From the NCBI GenBank assembly GCA_002381045.1, contig DFWT01000148.1, positions 1,375 to 11,335 on the forward strand: a DNA stretch of 9,961 bases, in the 5' to 3' direction. The notes beneath the pieces are model-generated. The model was not told where the DNA came from and searched no databases. It worked only from the letters and a program-made list of their open reading frames with translations. Every line of letters begins with the position of its first letter. Position 1 is the stretch's first letter. Shown in pieces: positions 1-6,979 of this stretch. The stretch is from Rhodoferax sp. UBA4127. Its GTDB lineage: Bacteria > Pseudomonadota > Gammaproteobacteria > Burkholderiales > Burkholderiaceae_C. The translations under genes and the position numbers were made by a program.

Positions 1-3000
1 TGGTATTTATCAATCAGCGCGCGTTCCTGTTTGCGCTCGCTAGTTTGGCCAAACGGATCCAGCCAAGTGCCACGCAGCGCCTTCAGCTTGGCCAGTTGCT
101 TGCAGGCCACCATCATCCAGGGGCCAAAGCGCTGTTTGACCAAATGCCCCTGCGCATTGGTTTTGGCCAGCAAAGGCGGCGCCAGGTGAAAGTGCAGTTG
201 CACATCTCCCTCAAATTCCGCCGCAATTTTTTGGGCAAATGACCCATCTGAATACAGCCTCGCCACCTCATACTCATCTTTGTAGGCCATCAGCTTAAAC
301 AGGTTATGCGCCACCGCTTCGGTCAAACGGGTTTTACCCCACGCGGACTCCACCTCTTTCACCTGCAGCACCAGCGCCTGGTAGCGCTGGGCATAGGCTG
401 CATTTTGGTAGGCGTTCAGGTAGGCCACACGTTTGGCAAGCACCTCGGCTACCGAGGGGTTTTTGACCAGCTTTATCACTTGCTGCACCTGCAATGCGGC
501 CTGAACTTGGTCCAGATGATGCGCACAGTGGCGCCCCCATTCAAAGGCCAATTGGTTGTTTTTCACCTGAACGCCATTGAGATCCATGGCACGCATCAGC
601 GCCGCATGCGACAGTGGCACACGCCCTTTTTGCCAGGCATAACCCAGCAGCAACGGATTGGTGAAAATGGAATCCCCCAGCGCCGCCACTGCGATGTGCT
701 CGGCATCCAACGCGCCCAGGCGCTCTGTGCCAACGGATGCAGCCAAAGCCGCCTCACAGCCACCCGCGGGGAATTGCCACTGGGTGTTGTGCACAAAGAC
801 GGCCGTGGGTGTGGCATGGGTGTTGAGCGCGACAAAGGTCCGCCCAAGTTGCATCACTGCAAGCGTGGCTTTACTGGCCGCGACGATGGCATCACAGCCG
901 ATGACCAAGTCGGCCTTGGCGACGTCCACCTTACTGGTGTAAATCAATTCAGGGGAATTGGCAATCTGGATGTGGCTCCAGGTTGCCCCCCCTTTTTGTG
1001 CCAGACCGCCTGCATCCTGGGTCACGACGCCCTTCCCCTCTAAATGGGCCGCCATGCCCAGCAACTGCCCAATGGTGATGACACCGGTGCCACCCACCCC
1101 GCCAACCACAATGCCCCAGGCGGTACCGGTCTGTGGCAACTCAGGTTGCGGTAAATCCGGCAAGGCATCAAGACGAACCTGCCGGTCATTTTTCGGTTTT
1201 TTGAGTTGGCCTCCCTTAACAGTCACAAAACTTGGACAAAAGCCTTTGACGCAACTGACATCCTTGTTGCAGGTGCTTTGATTGATGCGGCGCTTGCGGC
1301 CAAACTCGGTCTCAAGCGGCTCGATACTCAGGCAATTGCTCTGCTCGCCACAGTCCCCACAGCCCTCACACACCAATTCATTGATGACGATGCGCTCATC
1401 CGGTTCAGTCAAACTGCCGCGCTTGCGTTTGCGGCGTTTTTCGGTGGCACACATCTGGTCGTAGATGATGGCCGTGGTGCCTTTGATCTCGCGGAACTCG
1501 CGCTGGATGCGGTCCAACTCGTCGCGATGCAGCACTTCCACCCCCGGCAACAGCGGTACAGCGGCGTACTTCTGCGGCTCGTCAGTCACGATCACCAGCT
1601 TGCTCACGCCTTCGGCGGTCAGACTGGCCATGATTTGCAGCACGCTGTGCCCTTCAGCGCGTTCACCCACACGCTGCCCGCCGGTCATGGCCACCGCATC
1701 GTTGTAGAGAATTTTGTAAGTGATGTTGACCCCGGCCGCAATGCTTTGGCGAATGGCCAGCAAACCACTGTGAAAGTAGGTGCCATCACCCAGATTGGCA
1801 AACACATGGGTGTCGGTGGTGAACGGCTGCTGACCGACCCAAGCTACGCCCTCGCCGCCCATTTGGCTGAAGGTGCTGGTGCTGCGGTCCATCCAGACCG
1901 ACATGAAATGGCAGCCAATGCCAGCCAAGGCCCGCGAGCCTTCAGGTACACGGGTGCTGGTGTTGTGCGGGCAGCCACTGCAAAACCAGGGCGTGCGCTC
2001 ACCGGTGCTTGCGGTGACGATGAGCGCAGTACGTTCCTTGGCCGCCAGCAGGTCCAGGTACTTATCCATGCGCGCCGCCACGTCGTCGGGCACGCCCAGT
2101 TTCTTCAGGCGCTGGGCAATGGCTTTGGCCACCAAGGCCGGGCTCAGATCGGCTTTGGCGCGCAGCAACCAGTTGCAGCTTGGGTTGGGGTGGCTCCACT
2201 CGCCGCCGCCATCCTCTGTGTGGTCGTCGCCAAACTTACCCACCACCGCTGGGCGCACGTCGGCGCGCCAGTTGTACAACTCTTCCTTGAGCTGGTACTC
2301 AATCACCTGGCGTTTTTCTTCCACCACCAGAATTTCTTGCAGACCTTGGGCAAAGTCGCGGGTAATGGTGGCCTCCAGCGGCCAGACCACATTGACCTTA
2401 TGCAACCGTATGCCCAGGCGTTGGCAAGTTGAATCGTCCAGACCCAAGTCATGCAGCGCTTGCCGGGTGTCGTTAAAGGCTTTGCCACTGGCAATGATGC
2501 CAAAACGGTCATGCGCGCTGGCAATCACGTTATGGTTGAGCTTGTTTGCTCTCACATAGGCAAGCGCTGCGTACCACTTGTGGTCCATCAGCCGGGCTTC
2601 CTGGTCCAGTGCCGGGTCTGGCCAACGGATGTGCACACCACCGGGCGGCATCTGAAAATCTTCTGGCATCACGATCTTGACCCGGCTCGGGTCCACCAGC
2701 ACCGAACTGCTCGACTCCACCACTTCCTGGATGGTTTTCATGCCCGCCCAGACACCTGAGAAGCGACTCAGCGCAATCGCATGCAAGCCCATGTCCAGAA
2801 TGCCCTGCACGTCTGACGGGAAAAACACCGGCAGACCACAGGCTTTGAAGATGTGGTCACTTTGATGCGCTGCGGTCGAGCTTTTGCTGATGTGGTCATC
2901 CCCCGCCACCGCCACCACGCCACCATGCCGGGCAGTGCCCGCCAGATTGGCATGTTTGAACACATCCGAGCTGCGGTCCACGCCTGGCCCTTTGCCGTAC

Positions 3001-3368
3001 CAAATGCCAAACACACCGTCGTACTTTTTGGTCTGCGGGTACAGGTCCAGCTGCTGGGTACCCCACACGGCGGTGGCCGCCAGTTCTTCATTGACGCCCG
3101 GCTGGAACACGATGTGCTCGCGCTCAAGGTGTGCCCGAGCGGCGACCAGTGCCTGGTCATACCCGCCCAAAGGTGAGCCACGGTAACCACTGATGAACCC
3201 CGCGGTGTTCAAACCTGCCATGGCGTCGCGCTGACGCTGCATCATGGGCAGCCGCACCAAAGCCTGCACACCACTCATGAAGGCACGCCCGAATTGCAGC
3301 GTGTATTTGTCGCTCAAACTGGCACCACCCAAATCCGGCTTCACTGCATCGGGCAACACAAGCGTCAT
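1..3368 (-). CDS. Indolepyruvate:ferredoxin oxidoreductase, fused single-chain form (3' end beyond window)
   Basis: Partial gene: 1122 codons lie in the window without a stop, and the C-terminus continues past the left edge. The family oxidises indolepyruvate and other aryl-pyruvates to acyl-CoA in the cytoplasm, using thiamine diphosphate and Fe-S clusters and passing electrons to ferredoxin. Visible in order: an N-terminal pyruvate-oxidoreductase-like region with GYRGSPLGGYD (residues 61-71); a CSGCPHNTST motif (463-472); the thiamine diphosphate motif, GDG at 527-529 and its Asn at 556; Cys-rich Fe-S segments with C667, C670, C673, C679 and C700, C706, C711; a gamma-type domain beginning GGVGGTGV (756-763); and a C-terminal region ending near the edge with the family-like RGTWLDPFG. 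The ATG at 3366-3368 has GGGAG about 8 nt upstream. Fused betaproteobacterial versions are about 1150-1200 residues by recollection, so only a few dozen residues should be missing. The frame is the same at both ends and at every motif checked, so I see no frameshift. Long plus-strand open frames here are antisense shadows. Confidence 0.95.
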   Translation of the reverse strand, partial: MTLVLPDAVKPDLGGASLSDKYTLQFGRAFMSGVQALVRLPMMQRQRDAMAGLNTAGFISGYRGSPLGGYDQALVAARAHLEREHIVFQPGVNEELAATAVWGTQQLDLYPQTKKYDGVFGIWYGKGPGVDRSSDVFKHANLAGTARHGGVVAVAGDDHISKSSTAAHQSDHIFKACGLPVFFPSDVQGILDMGLHAIALSRFSGVWAGMKTIQEVVESSSSVLVDPSRVKIVMPEDFQMPPGGVHIRWPDPALDQEARLMDHKWYAALAYVRANKLNHNVIASAHDRFGIIASGKAFNDTRQALHDLGLDDSTCQRLGIRLHKVNVVWPLEATITRDFAQGLQEILVVEEKRQVIEYQLKEELYNWRADVRPAVVGKFGDDHTEDGGGEWSHPNPSCNWLLRAKADLSPALVAKAIAQRLKKLGVPDDVAARMDKYLDLLAAKERTALIVTASTGERTPWFCSGCPHNTSTRVPEGSRALAGIGCHFMSVWMDRSTSTFSQMGGEGVAWVGQQPFTTDTHVFANLGDGTYFHSGLLAIRQSIAAGVNITYKILYNDAVAMTGGQRVGERAEGHSVLQIMASLTAEGVSKLVIVTDEPQKYAAVPLLPGVEVLHRDELDRIQREFREIKGTTAIIYDQMCATEKRRKRKRGSLTEPDERIVINELVCEGCGDCGEQSNCLSIEPLETEFGRKRRINQSTCNKDVSCVKGFCPSFVTVKGGQLKKPKNDRQVRLDALPDLPQPELPQTGTAWGIVVGGVGGTGVITIGQLLGMAAHLEGKGVVTQDAGGLAQKGGATWSHIQIANSPELIYTSKVDVAKADLVIGCDAIVAASKATLAVMQLGRTFVALNTHATPTAVFVHNTQWQFPAGGCEAALAASVGTERLGALDAEHIAVAALGDSIFTNPLLLGYAWQKGRVPLSHAALMRAMDLNGVQVKNNQLAFEWGRHCAHHLDQVQAALQVQQVIKLVKNPSVAEVLAKRVAYLNAYQNAAYAQRYQALVLQVKEVESAWGKTRLTEAVAHNLFKLMAYKDEYEVARLYSDGSFAQKIAAEFEGDVQLHFHLAPPLLAKTNAQGHLVKQRFGPWMMVACKQLAKLKALRGTWLDPFGQTSERKQERALIDKY

Positions 3369-3759
3369 GGAAATCTCCCGAAAAAGCGTTGACGCCACAA
3401 GGCGGCGACGGCCGAGGATAGACCACAACGGCCCACGGGTCGCCCCACTCGGGCTTTGTGGCAATGACGCCTTTCAGAAACTTATAGGACTTTTGACGCT
3501 GTAGCCATTGTATTTATTGCTCAATGCGCTTTTATAACTATAGCAACAATCGATGCCCCACAAGAGATCAGCCACGCCTTGATACCAGATGCAGCTCCAG
3601 GCTGACAAACAAGAAGGTTTCAATCAGACTGGCACCAACATTCAATCGCTGTGCAATGATTTCCGGTACATTTTGGAATGTCACCCATTCAAAGTCTGAC
3701 CGTCACGGGCAGTTTTTCTAGGTGCCAATTGACTCAACTGCCAATCGGGAGAGGTAGCC
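3369..3759. other. Intergenic region with oxidoreductase leader and no supported gene
   Basis: This 391-bp gap separates divergent genes, so it should hold promoters for both. Nearest the oxidoreductase lies a GC-rich block with inverted repeats (annotated separately). From about 3480 to 3545 the DNA turns AT-rich, as expected for promoters: on the plus strand TTGACG at 3493-3498 is followed 16 nt later by a weak TATTGC, and on the minus strand the same area offers TATAGT and TATAAA. No pair is good enough to call. From 3550 to 3720 all frames are interrupted or give unconvincing protein; a 65-codon plus frame at 3524-3721 has no recognisable content. An old mobile-element scar is possible but not demonstrable. 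Confidence 0.6.
3394..3462 (-). promoter_or_regulatory. Possible structured 5' leader of the oxidoreductase gene
   Basis: Two arms, 3394-3403 (GCCACAAGGC) and 3453-3462 (GCTTTGTGGC), pair over 10 positions with one mismatch. A second stem is nested inside: GGCCG at 3410-3414 with CGGCC at 3429-3433. The fold would lie about 26-94 nt upstream of the oxidoreductase ATG on its transcript. Within the outer arms one position is G.U on plus-strand RNA but a C-A mismatch on the minus-strand transcript, so the fold is slightly better in the antisense direction. No known riboswitch consensus was recognised; in particular I do not see a thiamine-diphosphate box, although the enzyme uses that cofactor. 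Confidence 0.3.
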
Positions 3760-4149
3760 ATGATTGAAGGCTCATGCCACTGCGGATCGGTTCAATGGAC
3801 GCTCCAGGGAATGCCGGAATCGGCGACCGCATGCAACTGCACGGTTTGTCGCCGGTATGGTGTGCTTTGGGCTTATGGGTACGAGGCAGAGGACATTCAG
3901 GTTTCTGGTCCAACCACGGCCTACGTCCGGGGAGACTCCATTGGGTTTCACTTTTGCCAAAAATGCGGCTGCGTGGCCTACTGGCGGTCACTGGAACCAG
4001 ACGAGCAGGGCCGACGACGCATTGCGGTCAACCTGCGCCTGACAGAGCCAGAACCCATTGCCCACCTGCCGATTGACCACTTCGATGGGCTCGACAAGTG
4101 GGAGGACCTGCCTCGCGATGCCCGATGCATTCGAGACATGTGGTTCTGA
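3760..4149 (+). CDS. GFA (glutathione-dependent formaldehyde-activating)-fold zinc-binding protein
   Basis: A 129-residue soluble protein of the GFA/CENP-V family, whose founding member was described as promoting formation of S-hydroxymethylglutathione from formaldehyde; most members have unknown substrates. The family's cysteines are all present: C6 and C8 in the N-terminal CHCGS, C25-x-C27-xx-C30 in CNCTVC, and C66-xx-C69 in FCQKCGC. By analogy with characterised Gfa, C6, C8, C66 and C69 should hold a structural zinc and C25, C27 and C30 a second site. The length is normal for a minimal one-domain member. The ATG is preceded by a strong ribosome binding site, GGGAGAGG at 3747-3754. A 98-nt gap with no terminator I can see separates it from the NRDE gene downstream, so co-transcription is possible. 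The substrate cannot be assigned from sequence. Confidence 0.88.
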   Translation: MIEGSCHCGSVQWTLQGMPESATACNCTVCRRYGVLWAYGYEAEDIQVSGPTTAYVRGDSIGFHFCQKCGCVAYWRSLEPDEQGRRRIAVNLRLTEPEPIAHLPIDHFDGLDKWEDLPRDARCIRDMWF

Positions 4150-4247
4150 ACGCTGGCCAATGCGCAGGCTCGTTCCACACAGGTGCTTGCTCGACGGTAT
4201 GACAAGCTTGGCGCACCCCTCAACCAAGTTACTTCGATGAATTTCAA

Positions 4248-5015
4248 ATGTGCCTAGTTGCTTGGAACTGGCAACCGCAGAGCGAGACACCCCTGCTTCT
4301 GATTGGCAACCGGGACGAGTTTTATGCACGCCCCACGCGGTCACTGCACTGGTGGCCAAACCATCGTGTTCTGGCAGGGAAGGACCTTCAAGCCGGTGGC
4401 ACTTGGCTGGGTGTGGGCGCAAGTGGCAGATTGGCGGTGCTGACCAACTACCGTGATCCAAAAATGATGCACCCCAACCCGCGCTCGAGGGGTGAACTGG
4501 TGACATCCTTTTTACAGTGTGATGCATCCGCCACGAGTTTTCTGAATCAGCTGGCCGTCAATGTGTCTGACTACAACCCGTTTAACTTGCTGGTGTTCGA
4601 CGGTCAGCACCTATTGGGTTTTGAGAGCCGCAGAGCGAGTGCATTTTTAGTCCCGCCTGGCGTCGGCAGCGTATCCAACGCTGATTTTGAAACGCCCTGG
4701 CCAAAGTTGCTTCGTTTGAAGGCGCGCTTTCGCGCACTGGTCGAGTCAACCGCAACCGACGAAGCGGCATTGCTAGATGTCCTACAGGACAGAGCCGCCG
4801 CACCCGATGATCAATTGCCGGACACCGGCATAGGTTTGGACTGGGAACGTGCGCTGTCTTCCCCATTTGTTGCCATGAAAGAGTACGGTACGCGCGCTTG
4901 CAGCATTGTTCGGTTGGGACGCAAAGGTGTTGAGTTTGTTGAGCAGTGCCACGATGCGCAAGGGACATCGGTCACCTCGCGATTTGTAAACAGTTTTGGC
5001 GTAGCATCGGTCTGA
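4248..5015 (+). CDS. NRDE family protein (TANGO2-like)
   Basis: A 255-residue protein of the NRDE/TANGO2 family (transport and Golgi organisation 2 homologues; bacterial members are soluble and functionally uncharacterised). The signature features are clear: the chain begins Met-Cys, the name-giving NRDEF sits at residues 21-25, AGKDLQAGGTWLG at 43-55, and LTNYRDP at 65-71. The conserved Cys2 directly after the start supports this ATG; it recalls N-terminal-nucleophile hydrolases, but a catalytic role is inference. The length matches the family's usual 250-270. Shine-Dalgarno complementarity before the ATG is poor, so translation may be weak or coupled to upstream events. It runs in the same direction as the GFA gene and is convergent with the phosphatase gene. 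Confidence 0.9.
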   Translation: MCLVAWNWQPQSETPLLLIGNRDEFYARPTRSLHWWPNHRVLAGKDLQAGGTWLGVGASGRLAVLTNYRDPKMMHPNPRSRGELVTSFLQCDASATSFLNQLAVNVSDYNPFNLLVFDGQHLLGFESRRASAFLVPPGVGSVSNADFETPWPKLLRLKARFRALVESTATDEAALLDVLQDRAAAPDDQLPDTGIGLDWERALSSPFVAMKEYGTRACSIVRLGRKGVEFVEQCHDAQGTSVTSRFVNSFGVASV

Positions 5016-5021
5016 GTCCCA

Positions 5022-5036
5022 GCTTTTCATAAAAGC
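5022..5036. terminator. Small hairpin in the gap between convergent genes
   Basis: GCTTTT, a 3-nt loop (CAT), then AAAAGC form a perfect 6-bp stem inside the 28-bp gap between the NRDE stop and the phosphatase stop. A short symmetrical hairpin here could act on transcripts from both sides, the A and T runs serving as U-tract on either strand. The stem is AT-rich and weak, so terminator function is tentative. Confidence 0.35.
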
Positions 5037-5043
5037 ACGGGGT

Positions 5044-5652
5044 TTACTGCCCATCCAAAAATTGTCTGGCATCAGATATCACTTGGTCTTCCACCCGCAC
5101 ACACACGCTCTCTCCGTTTTTGGGCTTCTCCGGCAGTACCGCATGCCTGGGCAAGGCGGCCACATGGCGGTTCAGAATGTCCAGCACCCAGCCATGTGTG
5201 ACCACCAGCACCCTTTGGTTTGGGTGCCCACCCCCTATGTCTATCACTGCACCTAGCACCCGGTCTGCAAAATCATCCATCGATTCACCACCCACAAACT
5301 GTGCTGCAGGATTGCGCCGCAGAATCTGCGCCAGTTGCGCCGGGTTGTGTTCTGCCAGTTCGTCCTTAGGGATCCCCTGAATCGCACCGAAGTGCCTTTC
5401 CTTCAAGCCCTCATGCATCCGGGGTGGCGGTAGCTGCAGGGTTGCTGCAATGATCTGGGCTGTTTCAAATGCGCGCACCAGTGGGCTTGACCAAACCGCA
5501 TGAAAACCTGCCTGGGCATAGGCTTGCGCCATTGCTTGGGCTTGTTGGCGACCCAGGTCATTGATCGGCACATCGGTCCAGCCTTGCAAAATGCCGCGCT
5601 TGTTCCAATCCGTTTCACCATGGCGGGCCAAGCAGATCAGGGCTGGATTCAT
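5044..5652 (-). CDS. Histidine phosphatase family protein (phosphoglycerate-mutase/GpmB-like)
   Basis: A 202-residue cytoplasmic enzyme of the histidine phosphatase superfamily, which transfers or hydrolyses phosphate through a phospho-histidine. The core is intact: the RHG motif with nucleophile His11 in LARHGETDWN, Arg60 in SSPLVRAFET, Glu85 in LKERHFG, a GGES motif around residues 121-124, and the second catalytic His153 in VVTHGWVLD. The substrate is open; many GpmB-labelled proteins are general phosphatases (sugar phosphates, nucleotides, alpha-ribazole phosphate), and no cobalamin genes are nearby. The ATG at 5652 places RHG ten residues in, as usual for the family. A GTG at 5685 would add 11 residues (213 in total) and is limited upstream by an in-frame stop; neither start has a clear ribosome binding site. 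Confidence 0.9.
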   Translation of the reverse strand: MNPALICLARHGETDWNKRGILQGWTDVPINDLGRQQAQAMAQAYAQAGFHAVWSSPLVRAFETAQIIAATLQLPPPRMHEGLKERHFGAIQGIPKDELAEHNPAQLAQILRRNPAAQFVGGESMDDFADRVLGAVIDIGGGHPNQRVLVVTHGWVLDILNRHVAALPRHAVLPEKPKNGESVCVRVEDQVISDARQFLDGQ

Positions 5653-5685
5653 GAGGCGTTCACGCAGTGGGTTTGAAGTGGCCAC

Positions 5686-5701
5686 GAATCATCCATGATT
5701 C
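5686..5701. promoter_or_regulatory. Inverted repeat, possible operator upstream of the phosphatase gene
   Basis: GAATCA (5686-5691) and TGATTC (5696-5701) are perfect inverted copies separated by four bases. The site is 34 bp upstream of the preferred ATG of the phosphatase and just outside its alternative GTG. Its position in a divergent promoter region fits a small repressor or activator site, but its length does not exclude chance. Confidence 0.25.
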
Positions 5702-5900
5702 CGCGCAATACGCAAGCGATTACGTGAAGCAATACCGAACTAGCCAAACACAGGCCAGTCCACAACAAAAGGACGCGGCCAACGCGGCAAGGTCTGCTGC
5801 CAAGAAGCATGCCTCACAGCGAAGTTGCTGTCAAAAAATGAACCCATCGACACCTATTTGCTGTTGTTGAACTACAGTGCCTGTCAGAACCTCGCATCAC

Positions 5901-5907
5901 GGAAGGA
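5901..5907 (+). promoter_or_regulatory. Ribosome binding site of the pirin gene, which decides its start
   Basis: GGAAGGA lies 7 nt before the ATG at 5915. The same frame is open back to 5825, but the upstream alternative has no such site and would add 30 residues unlike any pirin N-terminus. This site therefore fixes the start at 5915. Confidence 0.75.
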
Positions 5908-5914
5908 CCTGCCC

Positions 5915-6796
5915 ATGCCAAACACCCTACCTCAGCAGACCATTTTGCAATCCCGAACCGTCGAGCGGCTGGTGGCCGGTCAGGCCACCTCCGACGGGGC
6001 TGGTGTCAAACTCACGCGCGTACTGACCCAGGACTTGCAGCAGCGTCTGGATCCCTTCCTGATGCTGGACGCCTTTGGCAGTGACAAAGCCGATGACTAC
6101 ATTGCCGGTTTCCCTGACCATCCACACCGTGGGTTTGAAACCATCACTTACATGCTGGCCGGGCGCATGCTGCACCGCGACAGCGCCGGTCATGAAGGCT
6201 TGCTGGAAAGTGGTGGGGTTCAATGGATGACCGCTGGCAAAGGCGTGATCCATTCTGAAATTCCCCAACAAGAAAAAGGGGTGATGGAAGGCTTTCAGTT
6301 GTGGTTGAACCTGCCGGGACGCGACAAGATGAACCCGCCCTGGTACCGGGACTTCAAAGCGGATGACTTGCCAAAGGTCATCACCAACCAAGGCGTGCAG
6401 GTGACGGTGATTGCCGGCCACAGCAATGGCACCACCGGTGCGGTGACACGCGATGCCACCCAAGCCCTGTACCTTGACATCCATCTGCCAAGTGGCACAT
6501 TTTTTGACCAGGCAATGCCGCCCGACCATCACGCCTTTGTGTATGTGTATCGGGGTGAAGTCAGCATCGCTGGCAGGGCCGTACCAACACAGCGTATGGC
6601 CATCCTGGCCAATGAACCGCTCTCCGATGGTGTTGTCGTTCAAGCCAGCACCGATGCCCGACTGCTGTTGATTGCTGGCAAACCAATCAATGAACCTATT
6701 GTTCAGTACGGGCCGTTTGTGATGAACACTCAGGACGAGATTCGTCAGGCAATGATGGACTACCGTGAAGGGCGGCTGGGAGAGACAGCCCATTGA
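5915..6796 (+). CDS. Pirin family protein (bicupin, YhhW/quercetin-dioxygenase-like)
   Basis: A 293-residue cytoplasmic bicupin. The N-terminal cupin has all four metal ligands of pirins: His69 and His71 in DHPHRGFETITYML, then His113 and Glu115 in VIHSEIP. The strings preceding and following them (DPFLMLDAFG, GVQWMTAGKG, GFQLWLNLP) are typical of the family. The second cupin (about 190-285) lacks an obvious His/Glu metal set, as usual. Some pirins cleave quercetin by dioxygenation; others act as redox-sensing or metabolic regulatory partners, so the in vivo role is open. The length is within the family's 230-300 range. The gene is preceded by a strong ribosome binding site and followed by a 183-bp gap before modA, so it is probably its own transcription unit. 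Confidence 0.93.
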   Translation: MPNTLPQQTILQSRTVERLVAGQATSDGAGVKLTRVLTQDLQQRLDPFLMLDAFGSDKADDYIAGFPDHPHRGFETITYMLAGRMLHRDSAGHEGLLESGGVQWMTAGKGVIHSEIPQQEKGVMEGFQLWLNLPGRDKMNPPWYRDFKADDLPKVITNQGVQVTVIAGHSNGTTGAVTRDATQALYLDIHLPSGTFFDQAMPPDHHAFVYVYRGEVSIAGRAVPTQRMAILANEPLSDGVVVQASTDARLLLIAGKPINEPIVQYGPFVMNTQDEIRQAMMDYREGRLGETAH

Positions 6797-6804
6797 GATG
6801 CCAG

Positions 6805-6827
6805 GATAACAATCGGCATGCGTTATC
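6805..6827. repeat. Inverted repeat shortly after the pirin stop
   Basis: GATAAC (6805-6810) and GTTATC (6822-6827) form a perfect 6-bp inverted repeat around an 11-nt spacer, starting 8 nt after the pirin stop codon. It has no U-tract after it, so it is a poor intrinsic terminator; a protein-binding site or transcript-end stabiliser is equally possible. Confidence 0.3.
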
Positions 6828-6896
6828 AAGCCCCAAAGCGAGCCCATCCGATATGAAGTGGGAAACATTCATCGACCAGCACTCCTGCTGTGGGGA

Positions 6897-6919
6897 AGGC
6901 ATTTATATTTACTCTGCCT
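6897..6919 (+). promoter_or_regulatory. Candidate modA promoter element and operator
   Basis: TATATT at 6904-6909 matches five of six bases of a -10 box and sits inside a dyad made of AGGCA (6897-6901) and TGCCT (6915-6919) with 13 AT-rich bases between. Transcription starting near 6916 would give a leader of about 65 nt before the modA ATG. No good -35 box was found at the proper distance, which would suit an activated promoter. Known ModE sites are AT-rich dyads, but this one does not match the TATATA-type consensus I recall, so the regulator is unassigned. Confidence 0.25.
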
Positions 6920-6979
6920 CTTCACGCCGCACGTGTGATGCGCACGCCCATTGTGTCGCTCCCGAGGAATAAGCGTCCC

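Larger units (their letters stand above)
5653..5914. other. Divergent intergenic region between phosphatase and pirin genes
   Basis: About 260 bp that must carry the start signals of both divergent genes. A 16-bp inverted repeat, GAATCA-TCCA-TGATTC, lies at 5686-5701 (annotated separately). No clear -35/-10 pair stands out. A plus-strand frame at 5667-5870 translates into an Ala/Gln/Ser/Lys-rich stretch that ends in a Cys-rich run; it resembles no family I know and I do not call it. Confidence 0.5.

Noticed and set aside
1206..2432. A 408-codon plus-strand open frame (and others at 306-1043 and 2853-3176)
   Set aside because: They lie antisense to the oxidoreductase in its complementary codon phase, where GC-rich genes commonly leave stop-free shadows. 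The minus-strand translation has all family motifs; these have none.
3540..3720. Possible insertion-sequence remnant, suggested by the broken frames and repeated GTCAC words
   Set aside because: No terminal inverted repeats, target duplication or transposase motif could be identified in any frame.
3524..3721. 65-codon plus-strand open frame between the oxidoreductase and GFA genes
   Set aside because: No convincing ribosome binding site, irregular composition and no recognisable motif.
4184..4216. Possible hairpin between the GFA and NRDE genes (GCTTG and CAAGC, GGTGC and GCACC)
   Set aside because: The 5-bp stems have long loops, do not stack into a continuous helix and have no U-tract.
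5667..5870. 67-codon plus-strand frame before the pirin gene
   Set aside because: It starts inside the phosphatase region on the opposite strand, ends in an implausible Cys-rich run, and belongs to no family I recognise.
5927..6868. A 313-codon minus-strand open frame opposite the pirin gene
   Set aside because: It is antisense to a gene with intact pirin metal ligands and a strong ribosome binding site, and shows no family features of its own.
6890..6979. Upstream extension of modA by 30 codons
   Set aside because: It would put 30 residues before a textbook signal peptide, whereas the ATG at 6980 has its own GAGGA.
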